Part shown: positions 1 through 7,718 of the stretch, one piece after another
How the letters are laid out: the number at the start of each line of letters is the position of its first letter
Position numbering within the stretch: position 1 is the first letter of the stretch
Notes under the pieces: model-generated
What the model saw: the letters and a program-made list of their open reading frames with translations, nothing else
Databases searched by the model: none
Told to the model about the DNA's origin: nothing
Translations under genes and position numbers: made by a program
From: Bacillota bacterium
GTDB taxonomy: Bacteria; Bacillota; UBA4882; UBA10575
Assembly (NCBI GenBank): GCA_012735195.1
Contig: JAAYIC010000076.1
Coordinates: forward strand, 1 to 43,944
Length of the DNA: 43,944 bases
Direction of reading: 5' to 3'

Positions 1-420
1 AAGGGCATGCAGGCGTTGACCCCTTTACCGCGGAGACCCAAGTGCGTGGGAAGAGTATCGCTCCGACTACGGCTTGGGATTAAACCTGCAACCGGTTAGC
101 TACATAATCGGTGCAGTGTAGCCTGCCTTGAGGTGAAGCGCGGAGGAGACGGGGAACCGGGACGATATTTTCCAGGCCAGAGAATACCGTCCTTTGCCGT
201 TCGAAACCCGCTTTGCAAAAGAGGCTAGCAGCGGCCGGTTTCTGCCGGGGAAAACCCCTAGGCTATTCCCGGGCCGGGACATCTGTTGGGGATTGCGGTA
301 TGAGCTAAGTGGTGATCCAGTTTTACTTGAGGCGACTCGGTAAGACGGTCATAAAGGGAAACCGCCGGAACGGCAACGTTCCGGAGACCGTCGGGAAAAC
401 CTACTGGACCTTAAGCCATA
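1..420 (+). ncRNA. ole: OLE RNA, 3' portion (5' end outside window)
   Basis: No protein reads through this stretch on the plus strand, yet it is dense with pairing. A 7-bp helix at 344-350/386-392 (GACGGTC/GACCGTC) encloses a perfect 8-bp hairpin at 365-372/377-384 capped by a GCAA tetraloop (373-376). It lies directly upstream of a gene I recognise as oapA, followed by dxs. From family knowledge, OLE (ornate, large, extremophilic) RNA is about 600 nt, occurs mainly in anaerobic or extremophilic Bacillota within isoprenoid operons, and forms a membrane complex with OapA. About 400 nt would be inside the window. The assignment rests on context plus structure; I have not matched the Rfam model. 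The 3' end is uncertain because no terminator separates it from oapA, so the RNA is probably processed from a longer transcript. Confidence 0.75.
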
Positions 421-1068
421 ATGTTTACTCAACAGGTGACCTTCCTCCCCAATATTTACCGTTATTTTTGTAGGAGGCCATTTCGCTTACCCTTTTTTGC
501 ACGTCGGGTATTTGGGGTCGGATTGCTGACCTTTTTTTTATCCATGGCGTTTTCGACTTTTTTCCGGTTGACCCGGGCGGTGGTGCCATTCTGGATTTCC
601 ACCGGTGTTTTATTGATTGTGGTCCTGTTGGGGATTATCTTTGACATAGTCGGTACTGCCGTTACCGCTGCTCAGGAAGCCCCTTTTCATGCGATGGCCA
701 GTGACCGCGTTTCCGGTGCCCGGACAGCCATTGCGCTGGTGCGGAACGCCGACAAGGTTGCCAGTTTTTGCAATGATGTGGTAGGTGATATCTGCGGTAC
801 CGTAAGCGGGGCAATTGGTTCCGCGCTGGTGATCGATCTGGTTATCCATTACCGGGTCTTTCGTTTTGAAGATTTGCTCTCCATAATCATGGTTAGTTTG
901 GTTGCCGCTGTGACCGTGGGCGGTAAGGCTTGGGGAAAGGCCTTCGCGATTCAGCGGGCCAATTTCATTATTTTGCAGGTGGGAAAGGCTTTTGAAAAAG
1001 GAAGAAGGTTGCTTGGTCTAAAGGAGAATAATAAGAGAAAAAGAGTACCTAGAAGACAGCTTGGATGA
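421..1068 (+). CDS. oapA: OLE-associated membrane protein OapA
   Basis: Integral membrane protein expected to bind OLE RNA and hold it at the membrane. It has about four hydrophobic segments (roughly residues 31-48, 55-75, 130-143, 152-167) and a very basic C-terminus (KENNKRKRVPRRQ). The central stretch after the second segment (GTAVTAAQEAPFHAMASDRV, then RNADKVASFCNDVVGDICG) is what I recognise as the conserved OapA core, related to the DUF21 region of CNNM/CorC-type proteins. Downstream dxs starts 13 nt after the stop. The start is uncertain: ATG421 has no clear ribosome site, whereas a strong AGGAGG lies inside the frame at 472-477 without a well-placed ATG/GTG/TTG after it. The first 30 residues, rich in Arg, may therefore be over-extended. 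Confidence 0.8.
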   Translation: MFTQQVTFLPNIYRYFCRRPFRLPFFARRVFGVGLLTFFLSMAFSTFFRLTRAVVPFWISTGVLLIVVLLGIIFDIVGTAVTAAQEAPFHAMASDRVSGARTAIALVRNADKVASFCNDVVGDICGTVSGAIGSALVIDLVIHYRVFRFEDLLSIIMVSLVAAVTVGGKAWGKAFAIQRANFIILQVGKAFEKGRRLLGLKENNKRKRVPRRQLG

Positions 1069-1081
1069 AGGCGGGGTTTTG

Positions 1082-2995
1082 ATGGACGACAAAAGCATAA
1101 ACAGCACTAATCTCCTCAGCACTCTACAACTCCCGGAAGGCTTAAAAGAACTGTCTTATAAAGAACTGGAGACGGTTGCCGCGGAAATCCGGCAGCTTCT
1201 CATCTCCACCCTGGCCAAGACCGGGGGCCACCTGGCCCCCAATTTGGGCGTGGTGGAATTAACCCTGGCCTTACATAGGGTTTTTAACAGTCCGCAGGAT
1301 AAGATCATCTGGGATGTGGGGCACCAGTCTTATGTGCATAAACTGCTAACCGGACGTCTCCAGCGGTTTTCAACCCTCCGGCAGTTTGGCGGTATCAGCG
1401 GGTTTCCAAGGCCGGAAGAGAGTGAACATGATATCTTTGCCACCGGGCACAGCAGTACTTCCATTTCGGCTGCCGTAGGTTTGGCAAAAGCCCGGGACCT
1501 TTCCGGAGAGGATCACAAGATCATTGCCGTGATCGGTGACGGTTCGATGACCGGGGGAATGGCGTTTGAGGCCCTGAACCACGCCGGCCATCTAAACCTC
1601 GACTTAATGGTGGTTTTGAATGACAATGAGATGTCGATCTCCCCAAATGTCGGGGCCCTTTCTGCTTATTTGAGCAGGGTACGGATGAACCCGGCGGTCA
1701 ATCGCTTAAAAGAAGAGATTGAACACTTGATCCAGGGGATCCCGGGGGTCGGGGAGATGACCGTCAGGTATTTGGAAAAATTGAAGGACAGCCTCAAATA
1801 CCTGGTGATTCCGGGTATTCTCTTTGAAGAACTCGGGTTTTCTTATTTTGGTCCGGTCGACGGGCATAACATCCGCCAATTGGTCCAGGTCTTCCGTGAT
1901 GCCGCAGAGCGCAGCGGACCGGTGCTGATCCATGTTCTAACGAAAAAAGGCAAGGGTTTCTTACCGGCAGAGGAGGACCCCTTAAAATACCACGGGATTC
2001 CCGGCTTTGAGCTCCCCGGCGGCCATCTGCGGGAGCGGTCGGGGCCGCCGACCTATACCCAAGTGTTTGGGGAAACCCTGGTGGAACTGGCCCGGGAGGA
2101 CCGGCGGGTGGTGGCGATTACCGCCGCGATGCTGGAAGGAACAGGTCTGGTTAAATTTGCCCGCGCTTTTCCCGAACGTTTTTTTGATGTGGGCATCGCC
2201 GAACAGCATGCGGTGACTATGGCGGCGGGCTTGGCCCGGGGTGGGAAAAAACCTGTGGTCGCTATTTATTCCTCATTTTTACAACGGGCTTACGACCAAA
2301 TCCTGCACGATGTTTGCCTGCAAAACCTGCCGGTAGTCTTTGCCCTGGACCGGGCGGGTGTGGTCGGTGAGGACGGCCCTACCCACCATGGCGTATTTGA
2401 TCTGGCCTATTTGCGCTCGATCCCCGGGATCACCATCATGGCGCCGAAAGACGAAAATGAACTCCGGGAGATGCTCCGCTTGGCCCTGGCCATGGAAAAA
2501 CCGGTTGCCATCCGTTATCCCCGGGGGCAGGGACAAGGGGATAAACAACTCCTGGAACCGGTTGTGCCCGGCCGGGCGGAGGTGTTGCGCGGCGGGGAAC
2601 AGGCTGCGGTTTTCGCCTTGGGGCCCTTGGCGGCGGAGGCGGAAAAAGCCGCCCGCCGTCTCTCCCGGATGGGGATCAGCTGTGCGGTAATCAACGCCCG
2701 CTTTGTCAAACCGCTGGACCGGGAGACCATCCTGCATTGGGCGCGGCGGGTGCCGCATCTGGTTACTGTTGAAGACCATAATTTGACCGGGGGCTTTGGC
2801 TCCGCTGTTTTGGAACTCTTGGCGGAAGAAGGGGTCCGGGGGACCCGGGTGACAAGGATGGGGTACCCCGACCGGTTTGTAGAGTTTGGACCTGCACAGA
2901 AACTCCGCGCTTTATACGGTCTGAATGAGGAGGGAATCTGCCGGACGGTGACCGGTCATCTTTTACCCGTGGCGGATGCGGGAAGCAGCCGGTAG
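1082..2995 (+). CDS. dxs: 1-deoxy-D-xylulose-5-phosphate synthase
   Basis: Thiamine-diphosphate enzyme condensing pyruvate with glyceraldehyde 3-phosphate, the first step of the MEP isoprenoid pathway; cytoplasmic. The 637-residue length is typical. The N-terminal transketolase domain shows DVGHQSYVHKLLTGR and the ThDP/Mg motif GDGSMTGGMAFEALNHAG followed by NDNEMSISPNVG. The pyrimidine domain shows DVGIAEQHAVTMAAG and DRAGVVGEDGPTHHG, and a C-terminal transketolase domain follows. I chose ATG1082 because AAGGCGGGG (1068-1076) lies just upstream; a TTG at 1061 overlapping the oapA stop has no such site. The ole-oapA-dxs order is characteristic of OLE loci. Confidence 0.97.
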   Translation: MDDKSINSTNLLSTLQLPEGLKELSYKELETVAAEIRQLLISTLAKTGGHLAPNLGVVELTLALHRVFNSPQDKIIWDVGHQSYVHKLLTGRLQRFSTLRQFGGISGFPRPEESEHDIFATGHSSTSISAAVGLAKARDLSGEDHKIIAVIGDGSMTGGMAFEALNHAGHLNLDLMVVLNDNEMSISPNVGALSAYLSRVRMNPAVNRLKEEIEHLIQGIPGVGEMTVRYLEKLKDSLKYLVIPGILFEELGFSYFGPVDGHNIRQLVQVFRDAAERSGPVLIHVLTKKGKGFLPAEEDPLKYHGIPGFELPGGHLRERSGPPTYTQVFGETLVELAREDRRVVAITAAMLEGTGLVKFARAFPERFFDVGIAEQHAVTMAAGLARGGKKPVVAIYSSFLQRAYDQILHDVCLQNLPVVFALDRAGVVGEDGPTHHGVFDLAYLRSIPGITIMAPKDENELREMLRLALAMEKPVAIRYPRGQGQGDKQLLEPVVPGRAEVLRGGEQAAVFALGPLAAEAEKAARRLSRMGISCAVINARFVKPLDRETILHWARRVPHLVTVEDHNLTGGFGSAVLELLAEEGVRGTRVTRMGYPDRFVEFGPAQKLRALYGLNEEGICRTVTGHLLPVADAGSSR

Positions 2996-3097
2996 TTCAG
3001 GTGAAAAAGATATACCCGGAGGGTGCATCCGGCAGTGCACCCCCCGGTGAACCCTCCAGGTGACCCTAGCCGGGGATACCCGGGCTTGGCTGAAATA

Positions 3098-3142
3098 AAA
3101 ACCCATAATAAAGCAACAGCTTGAAGGGTTTTCTTTTTTTTT
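3098..3142 (+). terminator. Intrinsic terminator after dxs
   Basis: The arms AAAACCC (3098-3104) and GGGTTTT (3126-3132) are complementary. They enclose a small inner hairpin AAGC-AACA-GCTT and are followed by a run of T residues. A second GC-rich hairpin without a T run (GGGTGCA...TGCACCC, about 3020-3042) lies closer to the dxs stop. Confidence 0.75.
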
Positions 3143-3612
3143 GTCGAAAAATCTATGAGTATATGCGGTTCCATTTCAGGGGTTTAAGATTGGAAAAAAA
3201 ACAGGGGTTTTGTTTAATGCAAAGATGGGTACAGTCAATAGGCTTATGGTTTAAGGAACATCTTTCTTCACCGTGGCGGTGCGGCGTTTTTTTCCCACTA
3301 TTGCCCGGTTTTTTTGGTTATTTGGGGGAGAACACCGGCCCCATGCCTGCTCCGTACACCCCGGCCGGGGAGGTGAAAGAAAGATCCGTTAGGATAGAAA
3401 AAAGAGGGTTTTATAGAACGTTTATCAAAAAGCCGGAATCCTGCTGATTTTTTTGTGGGCAGTTTTGGCATTTTTTCTTTCCACCGGCCGTCCGGCACTT
3501 TACTTGCCGGCTCCTGCGGGCTTTGGTGGCAAACGGAAACCTTGACACCGCCTGGTTTTGCCATAGATCGTTATCTTTCTGACAGGTTCAATTTTATGCT
3601 AGGGTGGTAGCG
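3143..3612 (+). other. Gap without a convincing gene
   Basis: I see no gene with both a good start and a recognisable product. A frame running to 3447 begins inside the dxs terminator, so if anything is real it is a short peptide from ATG3217 (76 codons). A hydrophobic reading frame also lies at about 3420-3545 but has no start codon. TGTCGAA at 3142-3148 matches a Spo0A box, though a 7-mer is expected several times by chance. TTGACA at 3542-3547 with TAGATC about 16 nt downstream could be a promoter for the gene at 3613. Confidence 0.3.
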
Positions 3613-4113
3613 ATGCCTATTTATGCAAGATTCCTAAGGCTGTTCTGCTATATTCCAGAAGCCTTTGTGGTAGGATTGGCCTGTTTGACCTTTGTGGGGA
3701 TAAGACCGGCAATGAAAAGAATGGCTCTTTTCGGGGTTGTTTATGGATGCTTTATCCTGCTTTGCCGGGATCTTGTCTTACCCTTGTTCGGTCTACCCCT
3801 TGGTGTACATACTCTTATTTTATTCGTTATCAATACTTGTTTATTGGGCCTGTTCTTTGGTCTTAATTTAGCTGGGGCGATAATCTGTGCTTTTTTATAT
3901 TTTTTGATTTTAATAATAACTGAACCCTTGGTATCAATATTATTCAAGCTTACCGGAGTTTCAATCACGGAAATACTGTCATCCTGGTGGATAAGTACCC
4001 TGTTTAACTGTTTAAGCTTGAGCTTGGTTTTTATTGTCCTTTACTTGCTCAGGAAGACAAATTTCACCCTTCTTCCCATTACAAAATTGATCAGGGATGA
4101 GAGAGATGACTAA
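3613..4113 (+). CDS. Small multi-pass membrane protein, function unknown
   Basis: I do not recognise this 166-residue protein. It has about five hydrophobic segments separated by short loops and ends in a charged tail (TKLIRDERDD). Its composition is more AT-rich than that of the housekeeping neighbours. The stop overlaps the start of the HD-GYP gene that follows, so the two are probably co-translated. That suggests, by inference only, that it is a membrane sensor or partner for the phosphodiesterase. ATG3613 is preferred over GTG3604 because AGGGTGG lies 5-11 nt upstream. Confidence 0.7.
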   Translation: MPIYARFLRLFCYIPEAFVVGLACLTFVGIRPAMKRMALFGVVYGCFILLCRDLVLPLFGLPLGVHTLILFVINTCLLGLFFGLNLAGAIICAFLYFLILIITEPLVSILFKLTGVSITEILSSWWISTLFNCLSLSLVFIVLYLLRKTNFTLLPITKLIRDERDD

Positions 4114-4807
4114 AAAAGGAGAACAAATTTTAATCCTGGAAATGGCTGTTTTTGGCGTGTTAAGTCTGGTTTTTTTCCTCGCCGGGGCCTATTTCTTCTT
4201 ATGGCGGCCGTTTGTGGAAAACAAGAGTACCGAATGGCAGTATTTAGCCTTTACTTTGGTGTTTTTTGCTATGACCATCTCCATGCTCTTCTTTTTCCGC
4301 AAGAGCCTGTTGCTCCTGAATCTGGAGATGAGGAAGCGGTTGGCCATGCAAAAGAAGCACCTGGAGCAGTTGCAAAGGACTTGTGAAGGGACCTTGCGGG
4401 CTTTGAATTATGCCCTGGACTACCGGGACCATGAGACCTGGGGGCACTCCGCCCGGGTGGTGGGTTATGCCGTCGCTATTGGGCGGGCAATGAATTTTAA
4501 AGGCAAAGAAGAACTCACCCAACTGGTTTGGGGCGGATTTCTCCATGATATTGGTAAGATTGGAGTACCCGATGCCATCCTTTTTAAAGAAGCGCCTCTT
4601 GATGGTAAAGAGTGGGAGATCGTAAAGCGCCATCCGGTCCTGGGACATGAGATCATTAACCAAATCGATTTTTTACAGACCACGACAGAGATCGTTCTCT
4701 ACCATCATGAACACTATAATGGCAATGGCTATCCCCACGCATTGGGGGAGAGGAGATTCCTTTGCCAGCCAGGATTTTTGCGGTGGCGGATGCCTTGGAT
4801 GCCATGA
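4106..4807 (+). pseudogene. HD-GYP phosphodiesterase, N-terminal part up to frameshift
   Basis: Membrane-bound HD-GYP protein, a family that hydrolyses cyclic di-GMP. It has two N-terminal transmembrane segments (about residues 8-32 and 44-66) and a short coiled linker. The HD domain shows HSARVVGYA, the metal-binding LHDIGK at about residue 145, and HHEHYNGNGYP, a GYP motif variant. In this frame the sequence turns to nonsense right after GYPHALGE and stops at 4807. The expected continuation (IPLPARIFAVADALDAMTS) is in the next frame. Restoring one G in the run GGGGG at 4744-4748 would give HALGGEEIPLPARI. Either a recent inactivating deletion or a sequencing/assembly error explains this. 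The start at 4106 has AGGG nine bases upstream; ATG4097 is also possible. Confidence 0.8.
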
Positions 4808-5016
4808 CCAGTAACCGCCCGTACCGTCCGGCCCGCAGTTTGGACGAGGCGCTGGCAGAGATTAAGAGGCTTTCCGGGGAGCAGTTTTGCCCCCGGGTGG
4901 TCAAGGCCCTGCTCTCCATAGGAAAAAACAAGTTGGAAGCGATCCGGGCCAAGGTGAGCGAGGCCGGCAGTATTGGGGCGCTCAGGGAGGAGCTGGCAAA
5001 TTTTCCCCTTGTTTGA
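4762..5016 (+). pseudogene. HD-GYP phosphodiesterase, C-terminal part after frameshift
   Basis: This is the remainder of the same protein in the shifted frame. It shows PARIFAVADALDAMTSNRPYRPARSLDEAL, the conserved C-terminal half of the HD-GYP fold, with helices to the end. It has no ribosome site of its own and the TTG at 4762 is only the first possible start, so independent translation is unlikely. Read together, 4106-5016 encodes one protein of about 300 residues. Confidence 0.8.
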
Positions 5017-5047
5017 CTTGATAAAACAGATAAACATTTATTTTGAG

Positions 5048-5071
5048 AGCCCGAAGGGACGGGCTTTTTTT
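5048..5071 (+). terminator. Intrinsic terminator after HD-GYP gene
   Basis: AGCCCG (5048-5053), loop AAGGGA, CGGGCT (5060-5065), then seven T residues. Confidence 0.85.
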
Positions 5072-5089
5072 GTCATTGACGGAAAATGA

Positions 5090-5111
5090 TATAATATTAT
5101 TATGAAAAAGA
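5090..5111 (+). promoter_or_regulatory. Possible -10 box and ribosome site of apbE
   Basis: TATAAT at 5090-5095 is a perfect -10 hexamer, but the -35 region 17 bp upstream is only the T run of the preceding terminator. Transcription would begin near 5102, at the first ATG of apbE. AAAGAGG at 5105-5111 would then serve the second ATG at 5123. Confidence 0.4.
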
Positions 5112-6139
5112 GGCTTTTGCAAATGGGAAAAAGATGGCGGCGTGTGTATGTTTACCTTGTTCTCGCGGCGGTCCTCCTTATAAGCGCCGGGGCTTACCTT
5201 TATCTTAACGTCACAACCAAGCCCCTGCATAAAGAGGGGTTTCTCTTTGGCACTCTGATCCGGATTACCGCCTACGGTCCGGGCGCCCGGGCGGCGCTGG
5301 ACCGCGCGTTGTCGGAGATGGCCGGGATTGAGGAGAAGATCGCCGGGGCAGTGGCGGCCGTCAACAGTAAAGCCGGTGAAGAACCGGTGAAAGTGGACGA
5401 GGAGGTCTTTGCCCTCTTAAAGGTTGTTTTTGCTCGGTCCGGAGAGACTGGCGGTTATTTTAACCCGGTCATCGGGCCGCTGGTGGAGACCTGGGGGTTC
5501 GGACCGGGAGGGAGCGGGCGCCTGCCAGCGCAGGAAGAGATTGATCAGGTACTGCCTTTGCTCGAACCGGACGGAGTAATACTGGACGAAGCAGCGGGTA
5601 CCGTCTATTTAACCAGGAAAGGCATGCGCCTCGACTTGGGCGGGGTGGCGAAGGGCTATGCGGTCGACCGGGCCTGGGAACTCTTGGCCGGGACCGGTCT
5701 TAAGGGGGCTTTAGTGAACGCCGGGGAGAGCAGTATCCGGGTTTTGGGGGAGCGGCCCGGCGGCGGCCCCTGGCGTGTGGCGGTCAGTCACCCCCGGAGC
5801 CAGGAGTGGCTTGGTATCCTGGGCCTACCGCCTGGAAGCGCGGTGGGAACCTCCGCTGATACCCAGCGTTATATAGTCGTTGACGGTCACAGGTATTCAC
5901 ACCTGCTTAATCCTTTTACCGGTTACCCGGCGAAGGATCTGCTCTCTGTTACTGTAATCACCGGGAATGCCCTTGAGGCCGATATTCTTTCCACCGCGCT
6001 TTTTGTAGCCGAAGGCCGGGACAGGCTGGAACTCCTTGACCGGTGGGGAGCGGAGGGCGTGATGGTGACCGCTTCCGGGATGACGGTACAAACCCCCGGA
6101 CTGGCGGGGTTTTGGTATAAAAAAGAAGGCCCCCCCTGA
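5102..6139 (+). CDS. apbE: FAD:protein FMN transferase ApbE
   Basis: Transfers FMN from FAD to Thr/Ser of target flavoproteins such as RnfG/D-type subunits, acting outside the membrane. A basic N-terminus and one transmembrane helix (about residues 16-36) give a membrane-anchored extracytoplasmic protein; there is no lipobox Cys. Family motifs present are GGYFNPVIGPL, LDLGGVAKGYAVD (FAD-binding), the metal-site region SHLLNPFTGYPA and ALEADILSTALFV. Length (345 aa) is normal. No Rnf or Nqr target gene is in the window, so the substrate lies elsewhere. The first ATG (5102) may lie at the transcription start, and ATG5123, with AAAGAGG upstream, is a realistic alternative start. Confidence 0.93.
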   Translation: MKKRLLQMGKRWRRVYVYLVLAAVLLISAGAYLYLNVTTKPLHKEGFLFGTLIRITAYGPGARAALDRALSEMAGIEEKIAGAVAAVNSKAGEEPVKVDEEVFALLKVVFARSGETGGYFNPVIGPLVETWGFGPGGSGRLPAQEEIDQVLPLLEPDGVILDEAAGTVYLTRKGMRLDLGGVAKGYAVDRAWELLAGTGLKGALVNAGESSIRVLGERPGGGPWRVAVSHPRSQEWLGILGLPPGSAVGTSADTQRYIVVDGHRYSHLLNPFTGYPAKDLLSVTVITGNALEADILSTALFVAEGRDRLELLDRWGAEGVMVTASGMTVQTPGLAGFWYKKEGPP

Positions 6140-6150
6140 GCAAAGCAGGA

Positions 6151-6245
6151 TAATAAAAGAACATGACAACAGAAGAATGTGACAACAAAAGAAAGAACAT
6201 GATAGCAAAAGAGTATGATAACAAAAGAACATAATAACAAAAGGG
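6151..6245 (+). repeat. Degenerate short tandem repeats, 5 copies
   Basis: Five imperfect copies of a 15-20 nt unit close to ACATGATAACAAAAGA follow each other between apbE and the next gene. Copies diverge by point changes and small indels. There are no unique spacers, so it is not a CRISPR array. The run accidentally opens long minus-strand frames with no family signature. Confidence 0.7.
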
Positions 6246-6306
6246 TATCCAGTAGTATCTTAAAGGTGGCAAAGGATGATACACGTACGGAAAGGAGGTG
6301 GCGGTT

Positions 6307-6723
6307 GTGTCCAGGTTCGACGAGTTGAAGGAGACAATCAAAAAGGGCGTTGACAAAGGGGTTAGGGTTGTTAAGAGTACATCCCGGAAGATGCTGGCCA
6401 TTACCCATTTGCATAATGAGTTAAGACGTTTGCAGCAGGCCAGGGAGGAAAAACTGAAAACCATCTCTGAACGGACTTGTGTTTTGGTACGGGAGGGCAA
6501 GATTACCCTGGAGGAGCTTGTAGAGCTGGTGGAGGCGGTTACCCGGACCGAGCAGGAAATCGCGGAGATGAAGGAGGAAATTGCCCAGATTCGCCAGGCT
6601 GACGAAGATATAACCGAAGAGCAGCTGGCAAAGATCCGGAAGAAAAGGGCGTCGGTTGACGGGTGTGACCACGAGATTCCAGAAGGAGCAAGCTTCTGCC
6701 CTGTTTGTGGCAGGAAAGTATGA
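6307..6723 (+). CDS. Coiled-coil protein with C-terminal zinc-ribbon-like end
   Basis: Hypothetical cytoplasmic protein of 138 residues. Residues about 30-115 are highly charged heptad-like helix (REEKLKTISERT, EEIAEMKEEIAQIRQADED), predicted coiled coil. The C-terminus GCDHEIPEGASFCPVCGRKV matches the end of zinc-ribbon domains, but the first knuckle has one Cys instead of the usual CxxC. Metal binding may therefore need a partner or be lost. GTG6307 is chosen because a strong AAGGAGGTG (6292-6300) sits 6 nt upstream; GTG6298 would lie inside that site. It is apparently a single-gene unit followed by a terminator. Confidence 0.75.
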   Translation: MSRFDELKETIKKGVDKGVRVVKSTSRKMLAITHLHNELRRLQQAREEKLKTISERTCVLVREGKITLEELVELVEAVTRTEQEIAEMKEEIAQIRQADEDITEEQLAKIRKKRASVDGCDHEIPEGASFCPVCGRKV

Positions 6724-6773
6724 TTAAACGATGATTGCACCAGGAAGCAGGAAAAACGAATCATCCCCTTTGG

Positions 6774-6832
6774 AGTGCGGCGGAAAAGGGTTTTAAAGCG
6801 CGTGGATTTCCCTTTCATTCCGCACTTTTTTT
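6774..6832 (+). terminator. Terminator-like long hairpin before rnhB
   Basis: AGTGCGG (6774-6780) pairs with CCGCACT (6820-6826), with inner AAAGGG/CCCTTT pairing and a T run to 6832. The rest of 6833-7016 is an untranslated-looking stretch. The frame is open there, but there is no ribosome site before 7017. Confidence 0.6.
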
Positions 6833-7016
6833 ATGGGTTTTCCAACGCAGGGAAGAAAAACAGGGTGGGACCGGGGCAGGGATCAAGGGGCCTTGCCGCG
6901 AAGATCCTTTAAGAGGTTTTCCGGCAGGAAAAACCTTTAAGAAGCTTTTCGCCAGAAGTTCTTTTGAGCATGTTTTTGATGGAGTTCCTTTACAGCTTTT
7001 CGGCGGGGAGGCAAAG

Positions 7017-7718
7017 ATGCAGAGGCGAAGTGGCGCGTGCGTGTCCGCGGAAGAGGACCGCCGGCAACGCATGTACATAGTAGAAACGGAACTGCGGAAA
7101 GCCGGGTATAAGGTGATCGCCGGGGTGGATGAGGCCGGACGGGGTCCCCTGGCCGGGCCAGTGGTGGCGGCTGCCGTGATTCTCCCGCCGGACGTTGGGA
7201 TCGAGGGGATTGATGACTCAAAAAAACTCTCTCCGGCCCGGCGGAAGCAGGTTTATGCCCGGATGAGAAGGGAAAGAATCCCGTTTGCGGTCGGCGCGGC
7301 CACTGTGGAAGAGATTGACCGCTTTAATATACTGGTGGCCTCAAGAATGGCAATGATGCGGGCGGTGGCGAAACTTCCGGTCAGGCCTGATTTTTTGTTA
7401 ATTGACGGTTATGCCTGGCAGGGAATTGATCTGCCCCACCGTGGTTTGATCGGAGGAGACGCCCGCAGTCTTTCCATTGCCGCCGCTTCCATTGTCGCCA
7501 AAGTAACCCGGGACCGTCTCATGGGCCTGCTTGACCGGAAATATCCGGGTTATGGGTTTGCCAGGCATAAGGGCTACTGTACCCGTGAACACCTGGAGGC
7601 TTTGGCCCGTTTGGGGGCTTCCGCCGTTCACCGGCGGAGCTTCCGGGTAAAGAGCTCTGCAACCGGCATACAGTTGGCCCTGGCCTTTCCGGAAGAGGCA
7701 GGGGGGGAAGACGGATGA
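7017..7718 (+). CDS. rnhB: Ribonuclease HII
   Basis: Removes RNA from RNA-DNA hybrids and single ribonucleotides from DNA. Catalytic motif I is GVDEAGRGPLAGPVVAAAV; DDSKKLS follows; LLIDGYAW carries the next acidic residue; and SIAAASIVAKVTRDR with GYGFARHKGY completes the family signature. At 233 aa it is of normal length. The frame is open back to 6735, but ATG7017 has GGGGAGG (7004-7010) at good spacing, and the upstream translation is low-complexity with no homology signal. The stop overlaps the next ATG by 4 nt. Confidence 0.95.
   Translation: MQRRSGACVSAEEDRRQRMYIVETELRKAGYKVIAGVDEAGRGPLAGPVVAAAVILPPDVGIEGIDDSKKLSPARRKQVYARMRRERIPFAVGAATVEEIDRFNILVASRMAMMRAVAKLPVRPDFLLIDGYAWQGIDLPHRGLIGGDARSLSIAAASIVAKVTRDRLMGLLDRKYPGYGFARHKGYCTREHLEALARLGASAVHRRSFRVKSSATGIQLALAFPEEAGGEDG

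Noticed and set aside
3142-3148. Spo0A box TGTCGAA
   Set aside because: A single 7-bp match is expected several times by chance in 44 kb and there is no supporting second box or clear target promoter.
3121-3447. 108-codon plus-strand frame after dxs
   Set aside because: Its first codon sits inside the dxs terminator stem and no family is recognisable; only a shorter peptide from 3217 remains conceivable.
5076-5095. TTGACG as -35 for the TATAAT before apbE
   Set aside because: Only 8 nt separate the two hexamers, far too short for sigma-A.
6151-6245. Possible CRISPR array
   Set aside because: Copies are adjacent and degenerate, with no regular unique spacers and no cas genes in the window.
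5958-6818. 286-codon minus-strand frame
   Set aside because: Created by reading apbE, the short repeats and the zinc-ribbon gene backwards; Ser/Phe-rich low-complexity product with no motif.
6735-7016. N-terminal extension of rnhB
   Set aside because: The frame is open but has a terminator-like hairpin, no ribosome site and low-complexity translation; a good site precedes ATG7017.
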